Of a DNA stretch of 64,000 nucleotides, positions 22,661 through 35,174 are shown one piece after another. The notes under the pieces are model-generated. The model made no database searches and was not told the origin of the DNA. It saw nothing but the letters and a program-made list of their open reading frames with translations. Position 1 is the first letter of the stretch; every line of letters starts with the position of its first letter. The position numbers and the translations under genes were made by a program. The DNA comes from Pleurodeles waltl (lineage: Eukaryota > Chordata > Amphibia > Caudata > Salamandridae), in assembly GCF_031143425.1 (NCBI RefSeq), contig NC_090447.1, forward strand, positions 137,287,106 to 137,351,105, given 5' to 3'.

Positions 22661-25057
22661 CTAAGTAACGAAACATTCCCAACCATCATGACTTCTGTTT
22701 TCCATCGTTGAGCTGGAGTTAGCCATCTGCCATCCATCTGGCCACATCTGAAAGACAGGAAGATAAAGTAGCCTGTTCTCCGTTAATCTTAGCAGAGAAG
22801 GAGAAGACCAACTGAGTATCATCCGCATAGGAGAATAAAGATAGTCCATATGGTTCAATGATTCTTGTCAAAGGAGACATATAGATGATAAAAAGAGTAG
22901 GGTTCAAAGAAGAGCCCTGCGGCACCCCACAACTAAGGGGCAAAGAATTGGAAAAAAAGGATTGATCTAGGACTTGAAAGGTCCTATCATTCAGAAAGTC
23001 ATAGAGTCACTCAAAAGAGATCCCTGAGAATCCCATCTGAGAGATTCTGTGTAAAAGTATATTATGATCCACAGTATCAAATGCGGTACTCAGATCTAAA
23101 AGGATAATTGCTGCATAGCTGCCTGAATCCAGGCGTAGACGGGTGTCTTCTGTGACAGCCAAAAGGGCAGATTCCATGCTATGTAATGGTCTGAAGCCCA
23201 TCTGAGTATGGTGTAGGAGATTGTGGTCCTTGAGAAAGCCTAAAACTTGTTTATTAACAAATTTTTCGATGATTTTAGATTCTATAGGAAGAACAATTGG
23301 TCTACAGTTGCTCAGTAGGGTAGGATCAGGCCTCGGCTTTTTAAGTAAAGGTTTGATGATGGCATGTTTCCAATTTTGTGGAAACTGACCAAAAATAAGA
23401 GAGTTATTGAGAATATTGGTTAGGACAGGCACTATGACATCCGAGCCTAGGACTATAATAGAGGGAGGGGCAGGGTCAAGAGGAGAGCCTGATTTTGTAG
23501 TACCTAGGAGGTTCACTACGAGGTCCTCTGTCAGGGGCTGAAAGGGTGAGAAGATGACTCTCGGAGGGTTTTGAAGTATCATTTTGGCCTCTTGAGAAGA
23601 GTTGTGGGAGAAGGTTTGTTGAATATCAAGAATTTTCTCTTAAACAAAAACCTGCTAGATTATTACTATGCCCCAGAGAGGCCTGAGTTGAAATGCAGAG
23701 AGAGGGGTCTTGGGTTAATTCTTTAAAAATTGTAAAGATCTCTTTGGGAGGGTTGGAGTATTGTACAATTCTAGAGGCATAGAACGTTCCTTAGGTGGCT
23801 TTAATTTCTGCATGGTAGAATCTAATCGCTATCCTATATTCACTTTTGGAATCGTCATCATAGGATTTCGTCCATTTCCTTTCTAGCTGCTTACATTTCT
23901 TTTTTAACTGCCGTAACTTAGGGGACCAACAGGGATTTTTGGTGCGAACAATATTATGGACAGTCTTGGGCGGTAGTATGATATCAAGAGAATTAGAGAT
24001 TCATTTATTGAATATCTCAGCTGACCAGGACTCATTAGTAGAGAAGGATGGACAATGGGATTCTAGCGTGTCTATCCAGTCTGTATGACTTAACTTGGAC
24101 CAAAAGCGCTGAGTTGTGGTAGTAGATGAAGGCTGTATGGGAGCAGAAATGGGGGGAGTGAAAGCGGAATTAAGAAATGATCGGTCCATACCAATGGAAG
24201 CGGGGACAGAGCTGATAAATTTAAAAGATTGCTAAACACCAAATAAATGGTGGGTACTTTAATACGTGTGGGGTCCAGGATCAGCTGAGCCAAGTCTAAG
24301 GCTGCTAGATCCATAAGCAAAGTTTTTGCCGAATTATTGTATTCATCATCTGCATGGATATTGAAATCACACAAAATGGTAAAGTTAGAGTTCCTACAGG
24401 CAAAATCTGCTATCACTTATGGTAAAGCCTGTAGGAATTTCCTCCCAGGACCAGGGGGACAATAAATCAGTATTCCGGAGAAGGTAAAAGTAGCATTGAT
24501 TGCTAAGGAAAAAATAGACTTTCACAGTCTGGAATAGACAGATTTCGAGTAACACTGTTGATGGAATTTTTACAAATGATTGCGACTCTTCCCCCCTTGG
24601 AGTAGGATCTGTCTAGTCGATGTATAAGATAGTTCTGAGGAAGGGTCATAGCTATATTGGGTGAGGAATCCTCGGATAGCCAGGTTTCTGTTAAAAATAA
24701 AGCCTCCGGGGCAAGATCAGTTAATAACAAGTAAATATAAAATTTGTGTGCAGGCAAGGAACGACAGTTGAGTAGCAGGATTTTACCACCTAAACCCAAA
24801 TTATTCCTTTGTTGAAATGGAGAGAGAAGCTGAGGGGTCCAGTGACACACATTACAAGATATGATGGGAGTGTCCAAGTTAAGAGAGTGTTGGCAGAGGT
24901 ATGAAATATCATTTCTGAAGGCTAGCAATTGAGGGGCTGAATAGAATAGCCTTTCAGGGATACCCTGTTTAGCATTCCTGGTCCATGGTCTCAGCAGGGC
25001 ACGGACGGGCACAGACATGCTTGCTTTCCGTGCACCTCCAGCACCCCAGAAGCGCAT
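22661..25057 (-). mobile_element. LINE-A, 5' part: endonuclease and reverse transcriptase ORF
   Basis: The ORF starts with ATG at 25057, at the boundary of the upstream monomer array. Residues about 85-185 form an APE-type endonuclease: 'LLLNCRSL', 'LFLTETWL', then in later frames 'ILCDFNIHAD' (about 24350) and a W-x-D-H-F motif (about 24160). Reverse transcriptase follows: 'FDTVDHNILL' (about 23060), 'GVPQGSSLNP' (about 22925) and the catalytic 'YADDTQL' (about 22825). Several stops and frameshifts (near 24500, 24090-23590 and 22720) kill this copy. 'YADDTQL' and the endonuclease type point to the CR1/L2 group. The protein nicks target DNA and primes cDNA synthesis in the nucleus. The ORF is interrupted by Harbinger A at 22661/22660 and resumes at 11798. 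Confidence 0.85.
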
Positions 25058-28000
25058 CCGCTGCGCGCCCGCTTCCTCAAGTCCTTTATAGTGGGCCGGA
25101 GCAGCAGCCTGAAAAGACTAGACCGCCTCCCAAAGAGGCGGTGCTAGTTGGAGCAGGAAGGAGAGTAGAACATGGAAGTCTACTGAAGGAGAGAAGCCTC
25201 GAAATGCCACTGAACATGGGCATAAGCTGGAAGAATAAAAAGTCTAAAAACAGATTAAACAGTTTGAATAAAATTCTATATTAATACATTAGGTAACACC
25301 ATAAATTGCACTAATCTAACCAAGTAAGATCGAGTACCTTCACTCTAATGATCTGCTGCGTGCCCGCTCCATCAAGCCCTTTATAGTGGGCTGGAGCTGC
25401 AGCCTGAAAAGACCAGACTGCATACCAAAATAGCAGCACTAGTTGGAGCAGGAAGGAGAGTAGAAAATGGCAGTTTAATGAGGGAGGGAAGTCTTGAAAT
25501 GCCACTAAACACAGGCATAAGTTATAGGAATAAAAAGTCTAAAAGCAGATTAAACAGTTTGAATAAAATTCTATATTAATAAATAAGGCAACACCATAAA
25601 TTTCACTAATCTAACTAAGTAAGGTTGAGTACCTTCACTCTAATGATCCGCTGCGCGCCCGCTTCATCAAGCCCTTTATAGTGGGCCGGAGCTGCAGCCT
25701 GAAAAGACTAGACCACCTCCTAAAATGGCGGCACCAGTTGGAGCAGGAAGGAGAGTAGAAAATGGCAGTCTGATGAGGGAGGAAAGCCTCTAAATGCCAC
25801 TGAACACGGGCATAAGCTATAGGAATAAAAAGTATAAAAGCAGATTAAACAGTTTGAATAAAATTCTATATTAATAAATTAGGCAACACCATAAATTGCA
25901 CTAATCTAACCAAGTAAGGCCGAGTACCTTTATTCTAATGATCAGCTGCGCGCCCATTTCATCAAGCCCTTTGTAGTGGGCCAGAGCTGCAGCCTGAAAA
26001 GACTAGACCACCTCCCAAAATGGCGGCGCTAGTTGAAGCAGGAAGGAGAGTAGAAAATGGCAGTCTAATGAGGGAGGGAAGCCTCAAAATGCCACTGAAC
26101 ACGGGCATAAGCTATAGGAATGAAAAAATTCTAAAAGCAGATTAAACAGTTTGAATAAAATTCTATATTAATAAATAAGGCAACACCATAAATTGCACTA
26201 ATCTAACCAAGTAAGATTGAGTACCTTCACTCTAATGATCTGCTGCGTGCCCGCTCCATCAAGCCCTTTATAGTGGGCTGGAGCTGCAGCCTGAAAAGAC
26301 CAGACTGCATACCAAAATAGCAGCACTAGTTGGAGCAGGAAGGAGAGTAGAAAATGGCAATCTAATGAGGGAGGGAAGCCTTGAAATGCCACTAAACACG
26401 GGTATGAGCTATAGGAATAAAAAGTCTAAAAGCAGATTAAACAGTTTGAATAAAATCCTATATCAATAAATAAGGCAACACCATAAATTGCACTAATCTA
26501 ACTAAGTAAGGTTGAGTACCTTCACTCTAATGATCCGCTGCGCGCCCGCTTCATCAAGCCCTTTATAGTGGGCCGGAGCTGCAGCCTGAAAAGACTAGGC
26601 CACCTTCCAAAATGGCGGCACCAGTTGGAGCAGGAAGGAGAGTAGAAAATGGCAGTCTAATGAGGTAGGGAAGCCTCTAAATGCCACTGAACACGGGCAT
26701 AAACTATAGGAATAAAAAGTATAAAAGCAGATTAAACAGTTTGAAAAAAAAGTCTATATTAATAAATAAGGTAACACCATGAATTGCACTGATCAACCCA
26801 AGTAAGGTCGAGTACCTTCATTCTAATGATCCGCTGCATGCCCGCTTCATCAAGCCCTTTATAGTGGGCTGGAGCTGCTGCCTGAAAAGACTAGACCGCC
26901 TCCCAAAATGGCAGCGCTAGTTCGAGCAGGAAGGAGAGTAGGAAATGGCAGTCAAATGAGGGAGGGAAGCCTCAAAATGCCACTGAACGCGGGCATCAGC
27001 TATAGGAATAAAAAGTCTAAAAGCAGATTAAACAGTTTGAAAACAATTCTATATTAATAAATATAGCAACACCATATATTGCACTAATCTACCCAAGTAA
27101 GGTTGAGTACCTTCATTCTAATGATCCGCTGCATGCCCGCTTCATCAAGCCCTTTATAGTGGGCTGGAGCTGCTGACTGAAAAGACTAGACCGCCTCCTA
27201 AAATGGCAGCATAAGTTTGAGCATGAAGGAGAGTAGGAAATTGCAGTCTAATGAGGGACGGAAGCCTCAAAATGCCACTGAACATGGGCATAAACTATAG
27301 GAATAAAAAGTATAAAAGCAGATTAAACAGTTTGAAAAGAAAATGTCTATATTAATAAATAAATAAGGCAACACCATGAATTGCACTGATCTACCCAAGT
27401 AAGGTCGAGTACCTTCATTCTAACGATCCGCTGCATGCCCGCTTCATCAAGCCCTTTATAGTGGGCTGGAGCTGCTGCCTAAAAAGACTAGACTGCCTCC
27501 CAAAATGGCAGCGCTAGTTCGAGCAGGAAGGAGAGTAGGAAATGGCAGTCTAATGAGGGAGGGAAGTCTCAAAATGCCACTGAACACGGGCATAAGCTAT
27601 AGGAATAAAAAATCTAAAAGTAGATTAAACAGTTTGAATAAAATTCTATATTAATAAATAAGGCAACACCATAAATTGCACTAATCTAACCAAGTAAGGC
27701 CGAGTACCTTCATTCTAATGATCCGCTGCGCGCCCACTTCATCAAACCCTTTACAGTGGGCCAGAGCTGCAGCCTGAAAAGACTAGACCACCTCCCAAAA
27801 TGGCTGCGCTAGTTGAAGCAGGAAGGAGAGTAGAAAATGGCAGTATAATGAGGGAGGGAAGCCTCGAAATAAATGCCACTGAACATGAGCATAAGCTATA
27901 GGAATAAAAAGTCTAAAATCAGATTAAACAGTTTGAATAAAATTTTATAGTAATAAATAAGGCAACACCATAAATTGCACTAATCTAACCAAGTAAGATC

Positions 28001-29314
28001 GAGTACCTTCACTCTAATGATCTGCTGCGTGCCCGCTCCATCAAGCCCTTTATAGTGGGCCAGAGCTGCAGCCTGAAGAGACTAGACCACCTCCCAAAAT
28101 GGCGGCGCTAGTTGAAGCAGGAAGGAGAGTAGAAAATGGCAGTCTAATGAGGGAGGGAAGCCTCGAAATGCCACTGAACACGGGCATAAGCTAGAGAAAT
28201 AAAAAGTCTAAAAACAGATTAAACAGTTTGAATAAAATTCTATATTAATAAATAAGGCAACACCATAAATTGCACTAATCTAACTAAGTAAGGTTGAGTA
28301 CCTTCACTCTAATGATCCGCTGCGCGCCCGCTTCATCAAGCCCTTTATAGTGGGCCGGAGCTGCAGCCTGAAAAGGCTAGACCACCTCCCAAAATGGCGG
28401 CACCAGTTGGAGCAGGAAGGAGAGTAGAAAATGGCAGTCTAATGAGGGAGGGAAGCCTCTAAATGCCACTGAACACGGGCATAAGGTATAGGAATAAAAA
28501 GTATAAAAGCAGATTAAACAGTTTGAAAAAAAAGTCTATATTAATAAATAAGGCAACACCATGAATTGCACTGATCTACCCAAGTAAGGTTGAGTACCTT
28601 CATTCTAATGATCCGCTGCATGCCCGTTTCATCAAGCCCTTTATAGTGGGCTGGAGCTGCTGCCTGAAAAGACTAGACCGCCTTCCAAAATGGCAGCGCT
28701 AGTTCGAGCAGGAAGGAGAGTCGGAAATGGCAGTCTAATGAGGGAGGGAAGCCTCAAAATGCCACTGAACACGGGCATAAGCTATAGGAATAAAAAATCT
28801 AAAAGCAGATTAAACAGTTTGAATAAAATTCTATATTAATAAACAAGGCAACACCATAAATTGCATTAACCTAACCAAGTAAGGTTGAGTACCTTCACTC
28901 TAATGATCCGCTGCACGCCCGCTTCATCAAGCCCTTTACAGTGGGCCGGAGCTGCAGCCTGAAAATACTAGACCCCCTCTCAAAATGGCAGCACTAGTTG
29001 GAGCAGGAAGGAGAGTAGAAAATGGCAGCCTAATGAGGGAGGGAAGCCTCTAAATGCCACTGAACATGGGCAGAAGCTATAGGAATAGAAAGTCTAAAAG
29101 CAGATTAAACAATTTGAAAACAATTCTATATTAATAAATAAGGCAACACCATGAATTGCATTAATCTACCCAAGTAAGGTTGAGAACCTTCATTCTAATG
29201 ATTCGCTGCATGCCCGCTTCATCAAGCCCTTTATAGTGTGCCGGAGCTGCAGCTTAAAAAGACTAGACTGCCACTAATCTAACCAAGTAAGGTCAAGTAC
29301 CTTCACTCTAATGA
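25056..29314 (-). repeat. Tandem array of fifteen ~295-bp monomers (probable LINE-A promoter)
   Basis: The word AT(C/T)(C/T/A)GCTGC begins units at 25056, 25351, 25646, 25941, 26238, 26533, 26829, 27124, 27426, 27721, 28020, 28315, 28611, 28906 and 29201, giving a period of 295-302 bp. The last unit has lost most of its far side (deletion at about 29272) and the array ends at about 29314. The array abuts the LINE-A ATG (25057) and lies upstream of it on the minus strand, the same arrangement as the monomeric promoters of mouse L1. Each unit has a TATAAAGG box on the minus strand about 30 bp before its boundary and, in many units, an AAAATGGCGGC word on the + strand that fits the YY1 consensus. 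Promoter activity is inferred. Confidence 0.85.
25083..25090 (-). promoter_or_regulatory. TATA box of the monomer next to the LINE-A ORF
   Basis: TATAAAGG on the minus strand lies 26 bp before the ATG at 25057, followed by a GC-rich stretch (GCGGGCGCGCAGCGG). Equivalent boxes recur at the same place in the other monomers (for example TATAAAGGGCTT near 25375 and 25670). If transcription starts the usual 25-30 bp downstream, the mRNA would begin at or very near the ATG, leaving almost no 5' UTR. Confidence 0.5.
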
Positions 29315-29976
29315 CAAGGTCTGTCCTCTCATTTCATATCAGTTATATAAACTATAATGTTTTGTCCATTTCCTACTTCCTGTTCATGGTCTTTCTTCTC
29401 TGCCCCCTTTTCTTTCTCTAGTCTAGTCTGTTTTCTATCTCCATTTCTTGATCCCTGAGTTCTCTCTGTGTGACTATTCTTAACTCTTCCATTCTAGGGA
29501 GATTTTGCAGCTCACTGGGAATACGCCATGGGAGCTCATTTTCAGGTATATTGAACACTACCCCGGTAAACATGTATAGTTATACCAAACACTGAATGCA
29601 TAGTTTTGGGACATTGGCTGATGGATTATGAAAATTAATGCTCTGATTTTATGCAAGTACTGTATAAAAGACTTCCTGTATTGCGCACAAGCAGCCAAGG
29701 AAAGGGAACATTTTGATTTAAATTGTTTTCAGAAAGACATGCATGCTAGTTTTTGAAATGATGGTCATCAGTTTTCAGTGTTGCTGAATTTCAACCTCCA
29801 TGTCAATATTTTTTGTGGAAGCAAACAGCTGAATAATTTAGCTGTGCCTAATTCTTTATTTTATTATCTATGGGTAGTTATGTAGCACAGCTAACGGAGT
29901 GTCTTAGGTCTAAGATTTCTTTACTTAGTGAAGATCAGTATAGAACTGGCTTGCTCTGTGAGCCTTAGTGAGACAC
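29315..29976. other. Interval without recognised features
   Basis: Between the end of the monomer array and the MITE lies AT-rich, pyrimidine-biased DNA with no open frame and no repeat match elsewhere in the window. Confidence 0.4.
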
Positions 29977-29979
29977 ATA

Positions 29980-30462
29980 GGCCCTCATTATGAGTCTGGA
30001 GGTCACTAGACTCGTGGATGGCAGTGAGACCACCGCCAGTGCGGTGGTTAGAGTGCCAAAGTTTTCAACCCTGGCGGTCGGGCCGTGAGGGGACAACCAG
30101 CTCCGCCAGGATCAGGGATCCTGCGTTCTGGCAGTAGGTGGCATTCCTAATCTGCCAGGGCAGTGCTGCAAGCAGCGCTGCCCTGGGGATTATGGCCTTG
30201 TTCTCTGCCAGCCGTTTCATGGTGGTAGCACCGCCATGAAAAGGCTAGTGGAGAACGGGTGCTGAGGACCCCAGGGGGGCCCCTGCACTGCTCATGCACT
30301 TGGCATGGGCAGTGCAGGGGCACCCCTGGCCAGCACCCTGCAGCCTACAGCATGACCTGACCTAGTGGCAAACTCTTAATGGACCTGGCAGGTAGGTAGC
30401 CAGTATGGTGGTAACCTTCCCGTCGGAAGTTCGGCGGACGGTGTAAACTCATAATCAGGACC
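29980..30462. mobile_element. Harbinger-type MITE (483 bp)
   Basis: The ends are GGCCCTCATTATGAGT (left) and, in reverse complement, GGTCCTGATTATGAGTTT (right). ATA flanks both sides (29977-29979 and 30463-30465), a 3-bp duplication. The terminal motif GGCCCTCATTATGA is the same as the left end of Harbinger B (35950), and internal GGCGGT/CCGCC words recur, so it is a non-autonomous relative mobilised by this or a related transposase. It contains an inner inverted repeat (GCCCCTGCACTGCTCATGC with GGCATGGGCAGTGCAGGGGC at about 30280-30330). Confidence 0.8.
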
Positions 30463-30465
30463 ATA

Positions 30466-31914
30466 ATATTGATAGTCTATCCTTTAGTGTTATCATGAAT
30501 CAAAATACAGTTTTTAACAGCTGAACTGACATTTGACAACATTATCAGCTACTATGTTCTGCAGGTGTATGGTGGCCTTACTTGCTGCAGAATCAAGGAT
30601 GCCCCTAATGGGCATTTGTGGAGGCGTCAGTTGAGACTCAAGGCACACTTGGAATTCTAAGTGAACTGGTCCCTTGAAAAAACATGTTCTTCTTGCCCTT
30701 TGTTTATTAGGTTGAGGAACTACACTTGACTTCAAACAAGAGACTTTGGCGTTCATGCTTATTTTTGGCATGTTTCCATGACAACACCCCTTTTTCTTCA
30801 TAAATTGTGCATATCTTCCAAATAAAGGCATGAGATGAGGAAAGTGTCACACAAACAAACAAATATAAACAAAAATAATGCATGCATGACTTGCCTTTAC
30901 TAACTAATAAACTGAGTTGACTCATCTCCGCCTCATTACTTACAAGGAGCTGTAAGGGAGATGGAGTTGTTTAAGAGTGTTAGTCACGAAAGCAAAAGGT
31001 GTGGAAGAGACATCATCTATTCTTAAGGGCTACCTCCTGTGTGAGGCTTCAAAATTAGACAAATTAGGCGCCTCACTGCAAAAAACTATTTATTACTATA
31101 TTTTTATTGTTGGAATCTATTTTCTTTCTGTCAGCTTTGTATTTTTTTTATTATAACTTTTATACCACCCGTGTGGATTGGGAACCACTCCTAACTACCC
31201 TCCTTGGCTGTGACACTTGATTGATTATTTTTCAGAATTGTTCTAACTATTTGTGAACGCCATATCAATATTGGTCCACTGTGCCCTGCTCTATGGCTTT
31301 CAAATATAAAAAAATAACACAGTAATTGTTTCATTCAATGGTGTCAGGCAATTTATTTGCACACTATGACTGAGTTATCTGGCTCATACTCCCCTATGAT
31401 ACTTTGAAATTAGTGAGTAAGGCCCATTTTTGTATGTACAATTTGTTTTGTGGCCTAGTCTTGTACCGACTTTACATGGGCCCAATCCGATGTTTGTCTC
31501 ACTGAAGATGGAGTCATACTTCCATGTTAAGGAAGAGTAAACTTAGACCATCATTACAAGTTGGCCTTTATGCATGCCATAATTATCACACATCATAAAA
31601 ACTGGCATCCAGATATTTGGTGTTTAGACATACGTTTTTGGGGGATAACATACAGATGGTTGTGCTCACAGCTGCAAGTTTATTTTTCATGATTTGGAAT
31701 TCCGAAGAGGTCCACATAAGAATAGGAATACACAAAAAATGTCATATGCAGTACGAGGCATAAAACACCAACATCTTAAAAAGAGCCATAAAATAATAGA
31801 GTCATAAGAGCCATAAGAAATATTAACATCTTAAAACATGGTTCATACTGAAAGTTCGATATAAGTTTACAAAACATTTTTTTTTAAATCAACAGCTGAA
31901 CATTTCATTTGGGG
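30466..31914. other. Interval with one unrecognised minus-strand ORF
   Basis: A 105-codon open stretch on the minus strand (30831-30514) has a Cys/Lys-rich N-terminal half and no motif I recognise; it could be chance or an old transposon remnant. Nothing else is supported down to the 3' end of LINE-B. Confidence 0.3.
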
Positions 31915-34140
31915 GAATTAAACATTAGTTGCAATGTCTAGGAGGAAGATAGCATAGCGGTACTGCAGCAGAGCAGGACAAATACATAAAACATCCTTCA
32001 AATTTTGAGCACCATTCAGGAAAGGATTACATGTAACTGATGGCCCATACCATTTAGAGGTTAGGATATTTAAAGGTAGGATATTTAATCGTATGAGGGT
32101 CCAGAAGCAGCTACTACCATGGGACATATTCCATTTCACATATGGTTGAGCTTTTTTCATAGTAATGGAATCCTTTATCATATAGTAGTTCCCTTCCCTA
32201 CTACACGCATTGCTGTAGAGAGGAAAGTATAGAACCAATAAAGCTTGTCTTAGACAGGCCTTTAATTGAGTTACAGGTAATGAGGACACAAAGCTTGTAT
32301 CCAACTTAAGTTGGCCTAAAGCGAATTTAAAATTTCTAAAGTATAAAGATTTTTCTTTTTACTCTTCAAAAATGTCCTTTCCCATAAGGTGTCTCTGGGA
32401 GTCCCCCTAACTTATCAGGAGTAGGGAGGCCCACCAGACAATTCCCACCAGACCTTGTGTGTAGGAGCTTTTAATTCCAAAATCCAACCTTAAGGCTGTG
32501 GCTCACAAGGTTTTACAAGACATTAGTCTTCTTACAATCAACCCTTCTGTCTCATTTAAAAAGCCCCATCTTTGTACATTGATTAATCCTACTGCATACA
32601 GTAAGGTGGCTGGGTTTTTGGCTTGATAGACAGAAGATGAGAAAAATGTTGTCTGCTTATAGCATTCTAGAATGTTCCAAATTCTTTGGCCATTCAAATC
32701 ACTGCACACAATTTTCCCAAAAAAAGTGTATGATTTATCCACTTCCAATTTTGAGAGCCTAACTACCCTGAGCATTTGGCATAATTACTGTTTTTTTTCC
32801 TATGGAAGCAAAGGATTTTACGTTTGGTGGAATTGATTTTCGGAAAATGTGGGTTGGCATTCTGCTGCAACACCCCTAATCAGCTATTTAGACCTTTAGG
32901 GTTTAGGTCCATGATTACTATATTGTCTGCATATAAAAGATATGATATTGACTGACCACCAATACTAGTTGGAAAGCCATCTTCTTGTAAGAGAGAACCG
33001 GACAAATCAGAAATATACAAGGAGGAAAGCAATGGTTCAAGTAAACACCCTGCTTTAGGCCATTTTTTATCTGGAACCTCCTACATAACCCTCAGTCCCC
33101 TCCTAGCAAGACTTGACACAAGGTAGTAGAGTGAAGGGCAACAGTTGAATGCAATGAGGTTCCAGCGATGCTGAGGTCATACTACTTCTTCCACACGGTC
33201 CACTTTATCAAATGCTGTGAAGAAGTGAATGAACACGGCATATACTCAGGATCCTCTGATAGTTTCATATTTTTCATTGATTAGTTGTAGAGCTGCACTG
33301 TTATCCAAGGTCCTTTGGTTTTTCCTAAAGCCCGCCTGCTCTAATGTGATTCTTTGATTATCTTCCACCGAGGTTTTAAGCTATGTCAAAAGACATCTAG
33401 TAAAAAGCTTGCCTACCACATCTAATAGAGCGTTTTAACAATAGTTTGCGGGCAAATTATGATCCCCTTTTTGTGAAGCGGGACCATAATACTTCTGGTC
33501 CGAGCATCACAATCATGATCAGTGGGAAGCTTTCCCATACCAGATTTGTTTCCTACATTCTCTGCATATAATGCAGAAATAAAGCTGCACCAACTATTTT
33601 TCTAATCGCGAGGGGTGAGACCTTAATCTAGAGTCGCATCAATCTGCAACTATTTCCCAGAATCTTCTTATGGTATTTATTGTGGATGCTTCTCCTAAAT
33701 CTATCCACTGGTGATCTAAACTACTTTTTTTTAAATTTGCCTTAAAATGACTTCTTCGCCTTTTCAGAAGGGACAGATAGCTGTCTTGTTTCTTGAAAAA
33801 GGAGACAAATTGCTTTCTAATCAATCTATGCATTTCTTCGTTCTGCTGAAGGATGTACGAAAAACTGATTTTTGCCTCTAGGTAGAATCCTTTTGTGATC
33901 TGCTTCATAAATTGATAAAAAGAATAAAAAATATCGGATTCACTATTGTCAAGATCATTGACCGCATATTCTAAGAGCCCTTTTAGGTCAGTGATCATCC
34001 TAGGATTCCATTGAGTGACAAGTGAAATATCACTACTCTGGATTAATTTAAGGTTCACAATATCTGCAAACCAAGATGATAGTAATAAGTGATTCAAAAT
34101 CAAGTCAGAACAAATAATACACCAACGTCCAATGTATAAT
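31915..34140 (-). mobile_element. LINE-B, degenerate reverse transcriptase relic
   Basis: On the minus strand, an N-terminal linker region (open 34103-33639, rich in Phe/Lys/Ser, ending in 'WIDLGEASTINTIRRFWEIV') is followed by reverse transcriptase motifs in several frames: 'FFTAFDKVDRV' (about 33210), a G-C-L-L-E-P-L-L-S-S-L-Y-I-S-D-L block (about 33040) and a 'LLYADNIVI' box (about 32920), where the catalytic Y-A-D-D has become Y-A-D-N. Open pieces at 32775-32503 and 32304-31918 carry the C-terminal region. This LINE differs from LINE-A in motifs and age. It is dead: many stops, and the catalytic Asp is lost. Confidence 0.6.
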
Positions 34141-35174
34141 TATTTGCAGAAAAAAGAAGAGAAGGATGGACTTTTCCATCAATCCATGCCGATGTTAACT
34201 TCTCTTTAGGTACCCCCCAAGTGGTTCAGATGCTAGATTAAGGGAGGAGAAGCTAGAAAAGGCTTATAAGTGAAAAAAGTATTTCATTTTACCTGTATCA
34301 CTCCTACCCAAATGTGAGGTGCCTGGTGGAACCGTTTCTAGAGAGCAGCTGCCCTCAGCCTGATTTCTTGGGTTCAGTGTCTCAACCTTTTGGGTCAGGT
34401 TCTCTGTTTCTTGAAAGCAAATCTTTTAGGTTATTTTATTCAAATTCAATTCTTCATTTGATTTCTTTCCTCATGCTCAGATTTTTTCCCTTTCCTTTAC
34501 ATTTAGGCTGAGCAGTCTCAAATATATCACCCGAACATTTTTTAGGCTGGGCTATACTCCTAAGAATAAGAAATGCTTCCGGCCAAGAACCAAATGTCTT
34601 TGCTTGAGAGCCAGTTACTGCGACATCTGTTGAGCATAAGTCAATTTTTTTTATATCTCCAAAGTTGCTGTAAAGAGGGGTTTACCAACTTGTAAGCCAC
34701 CAGATTCAAGCTAACCTGGCTGATGAAGGGTGATACCCTGATACCGGTCCAAGGATGCTTGTTTCTGGTCCAGGGAGAACCTGGCCTGGCAGTTTGTGCT
34801 GGACTGTTCCCATGGGGAACAGGGTCAAGACTGATTTACATATGGTTGGATCCAAACTAAAATGGCATGGCAAGCAAAAAAGAAAACAATTAAGCCCAGA
34901 TTTGTGCCTGGAGGTGTATCTTCGATTTGCTCTACATTCCGTACATCATCTGTTGTTTTTGTATCAGAATCAGGTGGCCTGAACGGAGCTTCTGTGCAGT
35001 CATATTGATCTCTTCTTTAGGCAGAGATACCTGTGCTCTTATGATCTAAGGATGCAGGCAGACAGGTCAGGCAGCAGAAAGGGCAGGCTGTAGTTGCAAG
35101 GCACATTTTAACATCAAGAACAAAACAAAAACCCAAGTGAGCAAACCTCAACACAGCTGAGGGGGAGAATTAAG
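34141..35174. other. Old repeat sequence, no gene
   Basis: Bases 34690-34990 look like part of an interspersed repeat (CTGATGAAGGGTGATACCCTGATACC and the stretch after it). The remainder has no supported feature. Confidence 0.35.

Noticed and set aside
25311..26392. Two nearly identical 64-codon ORFs (25505-25311 and 26392-26198, minus strand)
   Set aside because: Both lie at the same place in the same monomer subtype of the LINE promoter array; the duplication explains the identity.
25056..29314. CRISPR-like array or centromeric satellite
   Set aside because: Units are 295 bp without spacers, so not CRISPR. Position next to the LINE start codon and the per-unit TATA box favour a promoter array over a satellite.
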